Source: Persicaria tinctoria (taxonomy: Eukaryota; Streptophyta; Magnoliopsida; Caryophyllales; Polygonaceae). Taken from it: a DNA stretch of 64,000 nucleotides. The stretch is from contig JBANSL010000002.1 in assembly GCA_037127255.1 (NCBI GenBank), positions 3,888,001 through 3,952,000 on the forward strand, written 5' to 3'. The translations under genes were made by a program, and so were the position numbers. A model generated the notes under the pieces. It was not told the origin of the DNA, searched no databases, and saw nothing but the letters and a program-made list of their open reading frames with translations. The stretch's first letter is position 1, and each line of letters starts with the position of its first letter. Shown one piece after another: positions 32,381-43,505 of the stretch.

Positions 32381-33063
32381 GGGGGGGGGGAATTACAGAA
32401 AACCACCCCTTAAATATGAGTGTTTTCACTTAACCACCCCTTAAATTCAAAATTACAGAAAACCACCCTTTAAATGGTTTTTACTTACAACTCACCACCC
32501 CTTCATCTATTTTCATTAATTTATCATTACATATATTATATTTTAATATCTTTAAACTCAAATTTGATTATAAATATGTTCAAATTTTGAATTTAAGGGC
32601 TTAATTATATTTTAGTGATCATTTTATTTATTTTTAATAAATAGTTAATAATTTTCAACTTAAAATATGAATTTGATCCATTTTATTTGTTATATGTAAC
32701 TTTTTTCTTTAAATTTATCTAAATTTTTTTAAAAAAATAGGTTATCAATTAATCATATAACTTAAATATAATTATTAAGATAATAATTTTATGCTATATT
32801 TATTATTGGTTTTAAAAATAAACAAAATTATCACTGAAATATAATCGAGCACTTAAATTAAAATTTTGAATATATTTATAATCAACATGAAGTTTAAAAA
32901 TATTAAAATATAATATATTTAATGATAAATTAATGAAAATAGATGAAGGGGTGGTGAATTATAAGTAAAAATCATTTAAAAGGTGGTTTTCTGTAATTAT
33001 TAATTTAAGGGGTGGTTAAGTGAAAACACCCATATTTAATGGGTGGTTTTCTGTAAATTTCCC
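32381..33063. mobile_element. Foldback element with 9-bp duplication (MULE-type MITE)
   Basis: TAAATTGGG (32372-32380 and 33064-33072) flanks a 683-bp element whose halves are inverted copies of each other. The left arm has AATTACAGAAAACCACCCCTT and CACCACCCCTTCATCTATTT; the right arm has AAATAGATGAAGGGGTGGTG and GGGTGGTTTTCTGTAAATTT. There is no coding capacity. Confidence 0.8.
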
Positions 33064-33351
33064 TAAATTGGGACTATTTACTATTCTATTTATGCTAAGT
33101 TGTAAGTTGGTGGAGAGATTTTGAGATATTTTATTATGAAGTCACTTGTGAGTTGGAAAGTTAGTCTTTTTTTTTTTTGTGTGCAAGCCTGAGTAAGCAT
33201 GATACTCATTACTCAATTAGATGTGGAATGGTTAAGCTAATTAAATTATACTAAAATTAAAATTTTAAAAATATAGAGAGAAATTGTAACATTGTGGTCC
33301 AACTTTGCAATTATGTTTGATTTGGATGATCAGTGGATGTGAAATAGAGAA

Positions 33352-33550
33352 GGCACGCCCCAGTCGGGGTGACTCACTACTCACTAGTGGGAAGTAAAGG
33401 GATGTTAGGAGGTCTCGGGTTCGATCTCTACCTCCGCCCATTTCCTTGGATTAAATCCAAGATTTGTCTTGCTCATTTTCAGTGGGTCAAAGATATCAAT
33501 TCGATTTTGTATTGACAAATCCATAATCACTCGGGTCCCTTTTTTTTAAA
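33352..33550 (+). mobile_element. tRNA-derived SINE, family 2 (plus-strand copy)
   Basis: It begins near GCCCCAGTCGGGGTGACTC, carries the B-box-like GGTCTCGGGTTCGATCTC, and shares its body with 25206-25435. It ends in a T/A-rich run. Confidence 0.6.
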
Positions 33551-34230
33551 AAAAATAACGTGGATATTTCAAGTTTATCTACTAATCCTTTGTGGGTCGA
33601 GCACTAACTATTACACCACTCGAATCGAAAGGTCAAACGACAAATCGCAAGACAGGTTCAAGCTCATATCATTGTCATGATAAACCAAGTATGGGTATCC
33701 ATTTTCTCACAATTTGTTAGCAGTGGGGTTTGAAACATTGATCTCGTATAGTGATATACTGATATATAAGGAAACACCTCACGCTTACCACTAAAATAAT
33801 AAGTTATCGGTATAATCACTTATCCGTTGATTTAATAACAAAGAGGTCCACATTCGATCTCAATTATTTAAAATAATTATTATGATAAATTTACAATAGT
33901 TCTAATATTATTATTTTTAAATATTTATTTTATAATCTTAGAAAGGAAAACATTTCAATCAGTGTATTCAAAACATAGAAAAAAAACAGTCATTTATTTT
34001 TTCAGAGAATGTTTTGTAGAGCTTAAATGAACAGCTTTGGTGGACCAAATGACCCACATAACTCAACAATCAAAGTCATTCTATTTTACATCAATATTGA
34101 CATTCACATCGATACAAAGTTACAAGCCACATGTGATTCACTTTCTATTCGAATTATTTTATAATGCAATCCCCGCAATTTTCATACTCCGATATAAATA
34201 AACATGTTATCTGGTTACCCCTAAATTTCA

Positions 34231-34454
34231 TACTCCATTCGTTCGGTAAAACTTGTCGTTTAGTATTCACGCACGTTTTTTTAAATAATAAAAACTATAT
34301 AAAATATTCATTTTTTTAATTTTTTTTAACAAGTTTGTACTTATTAATAATAACTACGAAATTGTTAAAAAAAATTATTAAAAAATTATTTTATATAGTT
34401 TTTATCTCCTAAAAAAGCGTGCGTGAATATTAAAACGTCAAGTTTTGCCTAATA
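34231..34454. mobile_element. Stowaway-like MITE
   Basis: The left end TACTCCATTCGTTCGGTAAA pairs with the right end TTTTGCCTAATA. Inner arms share ATTCACGCACG and CGTGCGTGAATA. TA lies at both ends. Confidence 0.7.
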
Positions 34455-34513
34455 CTTGCTATTGGGATGGTCAAAATTTCGACTGAGAACCCGACACAAG
34501 AAGCTAAAGATGA

Positions 34514-34749
34514 TACTACCTCCGATCCAGAAAGGATGTCGTTTGTCTTTTTAACATGTATTTTAAGGAGGTAAAAACTATATAAAATATCAATTTTTTT
34601 AATTTTTTTTTTACAACTTAATATTTGTTGGTAATAAGTATTAGATTATATATATATAAAAAAAAAAGGGTAATGTATTATATAGTTTTTAACTCATTAA
34701 AATACGTGTTAAAAAGTCAAACGACATCCTTTGTGGATCGGAGGAAGTA
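34514..34749. mobile_element. Stowaway-like MITE
   Basis: TACTACCTCCGATCC at the left and GGATCGGAGGAAGTA at the right are inverted repeats. The arms continue through GGATGTCGTTTG and CAAACGACATCC. Confidence 0.85.
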
Positions 34750-35436
34750 ACATATATACCGAAATTGGATGATAATTAAGAAGAAGTTAACATCTAAGTC
34801 AATCTTCTCCTTAAAATTTATGAAATAAAAGGCTACTTACTTTCTTTATAACATCCAAATAATATCCAAAATTATTAAATAATTTTGGGTGACATAAGTT
34901 AATTTTTAACCACATAATAATTTATTTAGAAAGTAAGTACCTTGAACAAATTTGACTTTAGCTTGTTTTGAACCACTCATTCAATACTCGTATGTATGGG
35001 CGGTTTACTTTGGTGTGGGGCTTTGACAAGGAAAGCTATTCAACCACTCACATAAGTTAAGGAATTAAGATATCGATTAGCCAATGAAATACATCAAGAA
35101 TATTATACAACGATTATATATATTAATTTATCAATATTATATATATTTATTTTATTGAAAATATTCTACTAGGTTAGTAATCCATGGACTTGTCTATTTT
35201 GTGCCCGACTAATCTTTTTATTTTTATTTTTATAGGAAATAACGTGTTTAACTTAATGACACATTTTCAAGGGATGCGGAGCTCAGCTTGTTAGCCAGTT
35301 TATTATTAGCCAACTCCGCTTGCGAGAGGTGGCATTATGGAGGTCTCAGCAGGGTGCTCACTCTTCTGATTGGTTGCGTGCAGTTCCTATTTTTGGGTTG
35401 GGACATACTATGAATATGGAAGGACCTATAACAGTA

Positions 35437-35665
35437 TCTATTAATATTACTAATTCTGCTAGCATTTTGCTGACGTGTCACGCTCTCAATTAAAGTTGAA
35501 TTTTTTATTCAAATGAGCTTTTCTTATTGGTCAATATCATTATGAAAACTTTAAAATATTTGTTTCCTATTTTAAATATGATTTGAATCCATTCCCTTTT
35601 TTATTTATTTTTGGTTATATTGTCGTAAATATTGAGACATGTTTCCATTTTTTTTCCGATTGCAA

Positions 35666-35696
<31 letters not shown>

Positions 35697-37146
35697 TATC
35701 TATCTATCTATTAATATTACTAATTCTGCTAGCATTTTGCTGACGTGTCACGCTCACAATTAAAGTTGAATTTTTTTATTCAAATGAGCTTTTCTTATTG
35801 GTCAATATCATTATGGAAACTTTAAAATATTTGTTTCCTATTTTAAATATGATTTGAATCCATTACCTTTTTTATTTATTTTCGGTTATATTGTCGTAAA
35901 TATTGAGACATGTTTCCATTTTTTTTCCGATTGCAATATATCTATTAATATTACTAATTCTGCTAACATTTTGCTGACATGTCACGCTCTCAATTAAAGT
36001 TGAATTTTTTATTCAAATGAGCTTTTCTTATTGGTCAATATCATTATGAAAACTTTAAAATATTTGTTTCCTATTTTAAATATGATTTGAATCCATTCCC
36101 CTTTTTATTTATTTTCGGTTATATTGTCATAAATATTGAGACATGTTTCCATTTTTTTTTTCCGATTGCAATATATCTATTATCTATCTATCTATCTATT
36201 AATATTACTAATTCTGCTAGCATTTTGCTGACGTGTCACGCTCACAATTAAAGTTGAATTTTTTATTCAAATGAGCTTTTCTTATTGGTCAATATCATTA
36301 TGGAAAATTTAAAATATTTGTTTCCTATTTTAAATATGATTTGAATCCCTTCCCTTTTTTATTTATTTTCGGTTATATTGTCGTAAATATTGAGACATGT
36401 TTCCATTTTTTTTTCCGATTGCAATATATATATATATCTATCTATCTATTATCTATCTATCTATATCTATAAATATTACTAATTCTGCTAGCATTTTGCT
36501 GACGTGTCACGCTCACAATTAAAGTTGAATTTTTTTATTCAAATGAGTTTTTCTTATTGGTCAATATCATTATGGAAACTTTAAAATATTTGTTTCCTAT
36601 TTTAAATATGATTTGAATCCATTACTTTTTTTATTTATTTTCGGTTATATTGTCGTAAATATTGAGACATGTTTCCATTTTTTTTTCCGATTGCAATATG
36701 TCTATTACTAATTCTGCTAGCATTTTGCTGACGTGTCACACCCACAATTAAAGTTGAATTTTTTTTATTCAAATGAGACTTTCTTATCGGTCAATATTAT
36801 TATGGAAACTTTAAAATATTTGTTTCCTGTTTTAAATATGATTTGAATCAATTCCTTTTTTTTAATTTTCGGTTATATTGTCGTAAATATTGAGACATGT
36901 TTCCATTTTTTTTTTCCGATTGCAATATTCTCATAATTCGTCTACATACATTTCCTTATTAAATCATTTTCAAAATTTGTATCGTATCTATTTCCAACTA
37001 ATTTATAAATTATAAAAAATTATTTTATACATATTTTTGTTTTAAACACGTGTATTTATTAATATAGTACATATAAATATATAAAATGATGTTCAAATTA
37101 AAATAAATCAAGCTCCCGTGCCTTCAAGGCACGGGTATTACACTAG
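35437..37146 (+). mobile_element. Helitron made of about six tandem units
   Basis: The 5' end TCTATTAATATTAC follows A (35436). The 3' end is a perfect hairpin CCCGTGCC-TTCAA-GGCACGGG followed by TATTACACTAG, and then T (37147). TC start, hairpin, CTAG end and insertion between A and T without duplication are the Helitron hallmarks. The body consists of about six units of 230-270 bp, starting near 35439, 35710, 35943, 36198, 36470 and 36705, each beginning ATTAATATTACTAATTCTGC or close to it. No Rep/helicase gene is present, so it is non-autonomous. Confidence 0.85.
35669..35712 (+). repeat. (ATCT)n microsatellite between Helitron units
   Basis: A tetranucleotide run marks the joint between units 1 and 2. 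Shorter runs mark other joints at about 36174-36197 and 36427-36468. Confidence 0.85.
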
Positions 37147-37781
37147 TGCTTAGCTATATCAATTGGGTGTTCCGTTGTTCACGGTGTCCAGGCCTTGTCC
37201 TGCTTGTTCTCGAGTCTTTGATAGTGATGTCTACGGTGACCATGCTGTGTCCTGCGCAGGCTCCGTGGGCATTAAACATCGACATAACCTTGTGCGCGAC
37301 ACTTTATTGGATATCTGCTACAGGGCAGGGATTTCGGCTAGTAAGGAGGTCGATATCGGCTTGGTTGATGGGCATGGTAAGCCCCTTCGTCCAGCGGATT
37401 TGCTCCTTTATTCGTGGGACAGGGGGCGGGATGTGTGTGTCGATCTGACAGGATCCTCCCCCTTGACTCAGTCTGGGATGGCTGACTTTGTGCCCAGTCG
37501 CGCTGTTGTTACTGCTGCTCAGCGCAAGTGTGCGAAGTATCGAGATTTGTGCACGACGGCTGGTTATGGTTTCCTACCCTTCTCCTTCTCTTCGTTGGGG
37601 GAGTTAGATACAGATGCTGTTGCCTTGCTGAAGCGGATTCAGAAATTCTCGATATCTCAGGATGTTGGGGCTCGTGCTGCCGCTTATATTTTTACTAGAC
37701 TTAGTTTTGTTATTGCTAAGGGAGTGGGCGCCCAGATAGTATGTCGGTTGCCTACTAATTTCTTGTAAATATTTTCCTTTT

Positions 37782-37807
37782 ATAATAATAATAATAATAA
37801 AAAAAAT

Positions 37808-37840
<33 letters not shown>

Positions 37841-37842
37841 TC
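37782..37842 (+). repeat. (TAA)n microsatellite
   Basis: A TAA/AAT trinucleotide run with one A-rich interruption, just after the endonuclease-like fragment, where a retroelement 3' tail could be expected. Confidence 0.85.
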
Positions 37843-38980
37843 GGCACAAATATCGATATTGGGAACAGATGAGGGACCGAGATTGGGAACAGATGATTTA
37901 AACCCTCTAAAATATGTACAATCTAACTAAGAAATTGTCGAATTGGCCCGGGCTTAGCCCGATCTATCAATACATGTACGTGTTCAAGGAAAGTGGCCGA
38001 TATTTTGGATTGGTGTCAACACTTTCAATCATTTTTTTGAATCATAACAAAAAATAGTAATTAGAATTCAACATTTATAAGATGTATATTGACACGTGGG
38101 TTAAAAAAATTGTCATAACGCGGATTTATAGTGACAATTATGAAGAATCTATTTTATCCCCTAAAGTGGATTGAAATCCGACTTAAACCAAATATGAGGA
38201 GTGACCACTCACGTCCCTCCCAATTGAACCTTTTGGATCGTCGCGGTGGCTATTTATCCATCACATATTTGGTCACGAAAAATGACACGTTTGGCATGTT
38301 CGTTACTAAAAGCAAGGGGATGCCTAGCTAGGTACATTGCATGTTTTGGTCCACCTTCTCATACGCCAATTTAGTGTTCAATCAACACAAAAGTAACGTT
38401 ACATTACTTGTTTTTATTTATTTATTTATATTTATTTTCCCTTTGCCTAGTAAATTTGGAATAAGAGGGAAAGTATTCGTTCTCGTACTATAGTGAAGAG
38501 ATAAGATAAACTGACTTATTTTCTTATCAATTGATTTCACGATGAAATCTCATTGAGCTTATATTATACATGAGCACATGTGCTGTTGTGTACAGAGGTG
38601 GAGCCATGATAAGGTGGCTCGAGAGTCGAGCCCTCTTTAGCTGGAGAAAAAAAACTGTTGAGTCATTTGTGTAATTTTGACCATGTGGTGATGAGGGCCG
38701 GTGCATGAAACCTCGTTGACTTTAAAAAAATAATCTCTTAGGCATTATTTTCAACTAAAAAAATATTACTACTATTTAATTGTTATAATATTATTATTAT
38801 TATTACGTGGATGTACAAGATATACATTTTACTTAGATAGAATTTTTACCTCTAGATATAGATTTATCTTATACTTAGAGCCTAAGGATATTATTTCTAT
38901 ATATTATATTGGTGGATACACCACACGATAATCAATGAATACACTCATGTGGGCAATGACTTGTGGGATATGTTAAATTG
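37843..38980. other. AT-rich intergenic DNA
   Basis: I see no supported gene. Short open frames here (for example 38131-38331) have no recognisable motif. Confidence 0.5.
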
Positions 38981-38984
38981 GCTG

Positions 38985-39412
38985 CAGCACGGTTCATGTG
39001 GCCAAGCACCAGGGCCTCCTTGACGAGCTTCGATTGGCTTGGGAAAGGCGTGCTAACAGAGTCATCATTGAATCTGACTCCTTGCTCATCACTTCTTTAA
39101 TAAAGAAGGGAGTGGAAGATTAGCATCCCCTCTCTAGCCCGGTACGTCAATGCCAAAGCTTCTTAGCCCGAGACTAGGAGATCCAGTTAAGGCATGTCAT
39201 CAGGGAAGCGAATTCTGTCGTCGCCTCTCTCACTTCGTTTGCATTTTCATTTCCTATTGGTTTTCATATTATTGCTAGTCCACCTATAGATATTAGTAAA
39301 TTAGTGGACGAGGACGTTAGGGGAAGGGTTACTTCCCGTCTAATCCCTGTATAGTGTATTTTACTTTGTTCGGTTTTATTCATGAGAGCCTGCTCTCACC
39401 TTTCCGAAAAAA
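38985..39412 (+). pseudogene. 5'-truncated LINE: RNase H relic with A-rich end
   Basis: One frame with stops reads LLDELRLAWERRANRVIIESDS ... EIQLRHVIREANSVVASLTSF ... ISKLVDEDVRGRVTSRLIPV. This is the end of a plant LINE RNase H domain of the same subfamily as the relic at 41945-44741. A run of eight A follows at about 39405-39412. Confidence 0.7.
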
Positions 39413-40010
39413 AATCACAATTCTACCCAAAAAAATAAAAATTGAATGAGGTAGAAAAAAAATAAAATCGGTTCCACCAAATGAAATACGACTAGTGTTA
39501 AATTGGCCCGGTCAAGTGAAATCCAAGTCATGATATATTTATTTTATTTTGATATTATATATATAAGGTCGAATTTACTCAAATTGTGGGGTAGCATGTT
39601 GTTTTCGATCAAATGATAAATTGAAGGATTTTTTTGGTTTTATAAAAACCTCCCCTTTAATATATTATAATGCAATATTGTGCATTATAATTTATAATAT
39701 ATTTATAATATATGACTATCTAAACAAGTTATTATCAACGGAGGAACCCTAAAATTATAGGATGACTACTTCAATTTTGATTTTTCTCCGCAAATACGTT
39801 ACGTAGTACTGTCATTACGACTTTTTAACATATTAATTGCGACTTATATATATGTACGATTTAGGGCATATATCGTCGTACCCACCTTAATTGAACCTAG
39901 GAATTTTTGGTATAGTGCTATAAGCAAGTTGCCCATTTACTAAAGTTGTCGATTGAGATATATATATATACCATATATATTGTTGTAGATACCACGCCAT
40001 ATATATGTTA
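39413..40010. other. AT-rich spacer
   Basis: No gene or clear element is seen. Confidence 0.5.
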
Positions 40011-40831
40011 CTAGTGCAGATCCCGTCCCGTGTACGGGAGATGTATTAATCTAAATATAAATTATTTTTTTCTCCAAAAAATAATATAAATATAAATAAA
40101 ATTAGTTCGATAGGTTATATATAATCTAAATATCTTTTAATTAGATTCTCTCAAAATATAAATAAAATTCACAATTATAAGGTACTACGTAAAAGTTTTT
40201 TTTTATCTAATCTATGGTTAATTAAATCTCATGTAATTTAATTAGATAGTTGATTTTTTAAAATATTTTAATATTTTTTTTATTAAATATGTAGTACATA
40301 TTTATTACATTAGTTTACTAAAATATCTATGTACGGATGGATTGTGGCTAGATATATAGGTATATAATATTTTAATTATTTATTTTGGCCTCAAAAAATA
40401 ATATAGATAGATATAAAATAATAATTATTAAATGATTGATTTTGATATAAATAATTGTTTCAACCAAAAAATAATCTAAATATAAATAAAATAGCACCTA
40501 TCAAATATTACATATTTATATCTATTAATATTTTTGGTAAGTATGACTATGAAAATTAGTTTTATTAATTATTTTTATTATTACTACTACTATGTTTAAT
40601 TATATTGATATAGTTTTTTCCTTATATAATATTTACTCTTTTATAAGATATTCCATCTATCCAATTATATGTGTTAATGGTAAAATAAAATAATTATTTT
40701 TATTAGATTTCCTTTTTGACGGGAGAAAGCTTTGTGAGACGCACTCTCGCGCCGCCATGTAGGCAGATTCACTTACGTGCCGCTACGCAGGTCCCAATGC
40801 ATCGATTTTAGTATATGTGTATATAGATAGA
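40011..40831 (-). mobile_element. Non-autonomous Helitron (minus strand)
   Basis: Read on the minus strand it starts TCTATCTATATACACATATA after A. It ends with a short CCCGTACACGGG hairpin, ACGGGATCTGCACTAG, and then T. A GC-rich patch near 40730-40795 lies just inside the 5' end. No coding capacity is seen. Confidence 0.7.
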
Positions 40832-41289
40832 TTCTAATATAGCTAGGCGTGCATTATTTGGATTGGATTTCATTTGCCTGATCGAGATTATTCGATTTCA
40901 TTAAGCATATACTATTGAAATAGCAGTTGGAGAGATAGGATAAGAAACTCAATATTTTCTCTCTCTATATATTTGATTTATTAATTTTTAAATTAGATTA
41001 TAAGGTTCACCCATTTTCTTTCAGGGTTTTATTCTCAATAAAGTATCATTATCTTATACCTTATCTTATACCTTTAAAAACACATAATAGACAAACCGTA
41101 TCAACGATTTTTCTATCATATATATCCCAATGACATAAGATAAGATTCCCCTTTTAGGAAAAAAAAAATATGTTCTTAATTTAATTATTTTAGCCAAAAT
41201 TTTAAATTAAATTCAAAAGGTACACTTGTTGTTTTGGTAGGAAATATTTCCCGAATTGGTTCTTATTCTATATACTTCATCTTGCGTAA

Positions 41290-41860
41290 GTGACAATAGG
41301 AGGAATAACACACTAGTTTATATATTAAAGCTCTTTTGCACTAATAGTCTAGCACATTGTTAAATTACGGTGGGTAATATACGATGTGGGGGGGCCACGC
41401 ACGTCCAAGCGCAATACGCACACCAACCAAGCCGAGCACACAAGCCGAGACAACTTCAACCTTTTATTCTCAATACACCCCCCTCAAGTGCAACTGCCTG
41501 GCCACGCATTATTGCCAGTTGCACTTAACGACTTAAGCCTTAAGGTCGGCCAGCCAATTAAGACCAGGAATATACGACGTGGGGGTAGGGGGGGGGACAC
41601 GCACGCCCAAGCGCAATACGCACACCAATCAAGCCGAGCACACAAGCCGAGTGGGGTCCCATCCTAAAACCAATTGGTGTTAGGTGGGGTAACCCGCCCA
41701 CTTATGTACAAGGCTTGGATCTACTTTTTAATCAATGTGAGATATATCCCACAACTTTAACCTTTTATTCTCAATACACATAAGCCGAGCGGGGTTCCAT
41801 CCTAAAACCAATTGGCAATAGGAATGAGTAACCCACTAGCTTATATACTAAGACTTCTTT
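41290..41860. repeat. Partly duplicated repeat block
   Basis: ACGCAC-GTCCAAGCGCAATACGCACACCAA-CAAGCCGAGCACACAAGCCGAG occurs at about 41395-41450 and again at 41607-41651. AACCTTTTATTCTCAATACAC occurs twice (about 41457 and 41759). AAACCAATTGG and a CCACTAGCTTATATACTAAG end recur nearby, with a related copy at about 45690-45800. It looks like remnants of one repeat family that I cannot classify. Confidence 0.55.
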
Positions 41861-42870
41861 ATTTTTTATTTTTTTTTTGGTCAGCAAACGAGGGCAGAGG
41901 CCCTCAAATATATAGAACAAAAACGAGAAAACGAAATGGGCTACACAAGGGTGAGACGGGGAGTAGCCCTTCCCCTAGCATCCTCTTCAATAAGAAAAAT
42001 AGAGTCCAACAGGGGCTCAGAAATAATATGCACTCCTAACGGAAAATTGCGAGCCGCACTAGCGAGGGAGTCGACGACGAAATTCGCTTCCCTAAAGACA
42101 TGTTGAAACCGGATCTCCCAATTCCGATTAGTAAAGCCGTGGCAACGATGAGCCAGGCTAGCAAGGGGGTGATTATCCTCAGTACCGCCTTGTACGTATG
42201 AGCCTGACACTACTAGAAACGCAGCGAATAACAACGGTGATTTTCAATGGAAGCTCCAACGCGTTTTACCATGTTATTGGAATTTCCAACAAGAAACACC
42301 CGGTTGGAAAAAAGGGCGTTGGAATTCATTCCTACCGTTAATTATGATGGAATTTCCATCGTCATGTAGATGTTGGAAATTAACCACGACTAAAACTGTT
42401 GGAATTAAAGAAAAATAATTAGAATAAATAATTCAATTAAAGAAAAATAATATTATTAAAACCTGTTTAACCGGTTGCTTTTATCAAGTTCCAACAACTT
42501 AACCATTGGAATTTCCAACAATATTTACTGTTGGAAATTCTTTATTGGAATTTTCCAATATATGTAATGTTGGAATCAATTTTTTTTTTTTGCAAAAATA
42601 TAATTTTTATTAATACATTCCATCAACAATTACGTGGCTATTTGTATGAAGAAATTAATCTACTGGAAATATAAAAACCATGATATATATAGCTATTATA
42701 AAGCAACAATATAAAAATTACAATACCACCAGTTTCATTTACACATCTTCAACCACTATACAAATCATGTTCAAAGACGTTCAACAAAATGCAAAATGTC
42801 TGCAACCAAAAAGTACCAAATGAAATTGTAAATGCATAAACTAATATCACCCGGCCCCTAGACTATTACT

Positions 42871-43027
42871 TTTTTTTTTTTGATCCTTTCCAGTTCAAGT
42901 GGGCTTAGCCCACTCTACATCTGGATCGGGTTACTGTAGGCCCATTTAAGGGGTTGACCCTCCCACTCACAAGCGTCTCCATGTTTCCACGGGGATTCGA
43001 ACTTCGAACCTCGAGGCATGAGATGTA
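42871..43027 (-). mobile_element. 5'-truncated tRNA-SINE, family 1, inside the CACTA element
   Basis: The T run at 42871-42881 is the poly(A) on the minus strand. The body matches 26114-26301 but lacks the A-box end. The 17-bp duplication GCCCCTAGACTATTACT lies at 42854-42870 and 43028-43044. Confidence 0.85.
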
Positions 43028-43044
43028 GCCCCTAGACTATTACT

Positions 43045-43505
43045 AATGTCACCAAGTGTCCAAGTGCCACCAACTGGAATGAACAGTTGAAATGAGGAAG
43101 GTGCAAGGGAAAGATATGATGGAATAGCTGGATTGAGATCTTGTGGCATTTCAATCTCCATCACTTTTGGATCCTGTCCTGGTAGACATGGACTTGATAA
43201 TTGAGTGTTGTAGTTGTTGTTGATTCTTCTTGAAATCGAGTCTCCTTTGTCGCGCCATGCTATTATTTTATGCAATTGACACTGGGTCACATATGTAACC
43301 GTAAGTAGTGGAGAAGGATAAGTAAGGAAGCAAAAAGAAGCACCACCAAAACTATCACAAGTGCTCAAAGATTTAACTTGATTAGGCTTAACTTATGCAA
43401 CAATTGTTTGCTGCAAGCTATGTCTTTAGGCTTCTTCTTGATTGAATCTTCATTCTCATACCAGATCAACTCAATGTGGGATGGATGCAACATGTAGGCT
43501 GCCAA
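43045..43505 (-). pseudogene. Gene-like fragment carried by the CACTA element
   Basis: Two frames on the minus strand look protein-coding: LHPSHIELIWYENEDSIKKK (from about 43490) and, after a shift near 43370, STCDSFGGASFCFLTYPSPL with a downstream MEIEMPQDLNPAIPSYLSLA. I do not recognise the family. It may be a remnant of the second CACTA ORF or a captured host exon. Confidence 0.4.

Larger units (their letters stand above)
33551..35275. other. AT-rich intergenic DNA with two MITEs
   Basis: Apart from the elements at 34231-34454 and 34514-34749 I see no gene or recognisable repeat. Confidence 0.6.
35276..37768 (+). pseudogene. Retroelement C-terminal fragment: zinc motif plus endonuclease-like domain, split by a Helitron
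   Basis: The left piece (about 35276-35436) encodes a degenerate SSDWLRAVPIFGLGHTMN stretch. The right piece (37147-37768) is open for 201 codons from 37163. Removing the Helitron joins codons AGT and A/TG so that the local frame reads RTYNSMLSY. The right piece has CPACSRVF ... GDHAVSC (C-x2-C-x11-H-x3-C), then KEVDIG, RPADLLLY, DVCVDLTGSS and AAQRKCAKY. That order resembles the CCHC plus restriction-like endonuclease end of R2-type retroelements, which I infer. Small indels near 35416 and 37158 show it is a relic. The same protein type is frequent in asterid genomes next to reverse-transcriptase annotations, as I recall it. Confidence 0.6.

Noticed and set aside
35437..36930. A CRISPR-like or satellite array
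   Set aside because: The units are 230-270 bp with no constant short repeat and unique spacers. They start with a Helitron 5' end and the block ends in a Helitron 3' hairpin.
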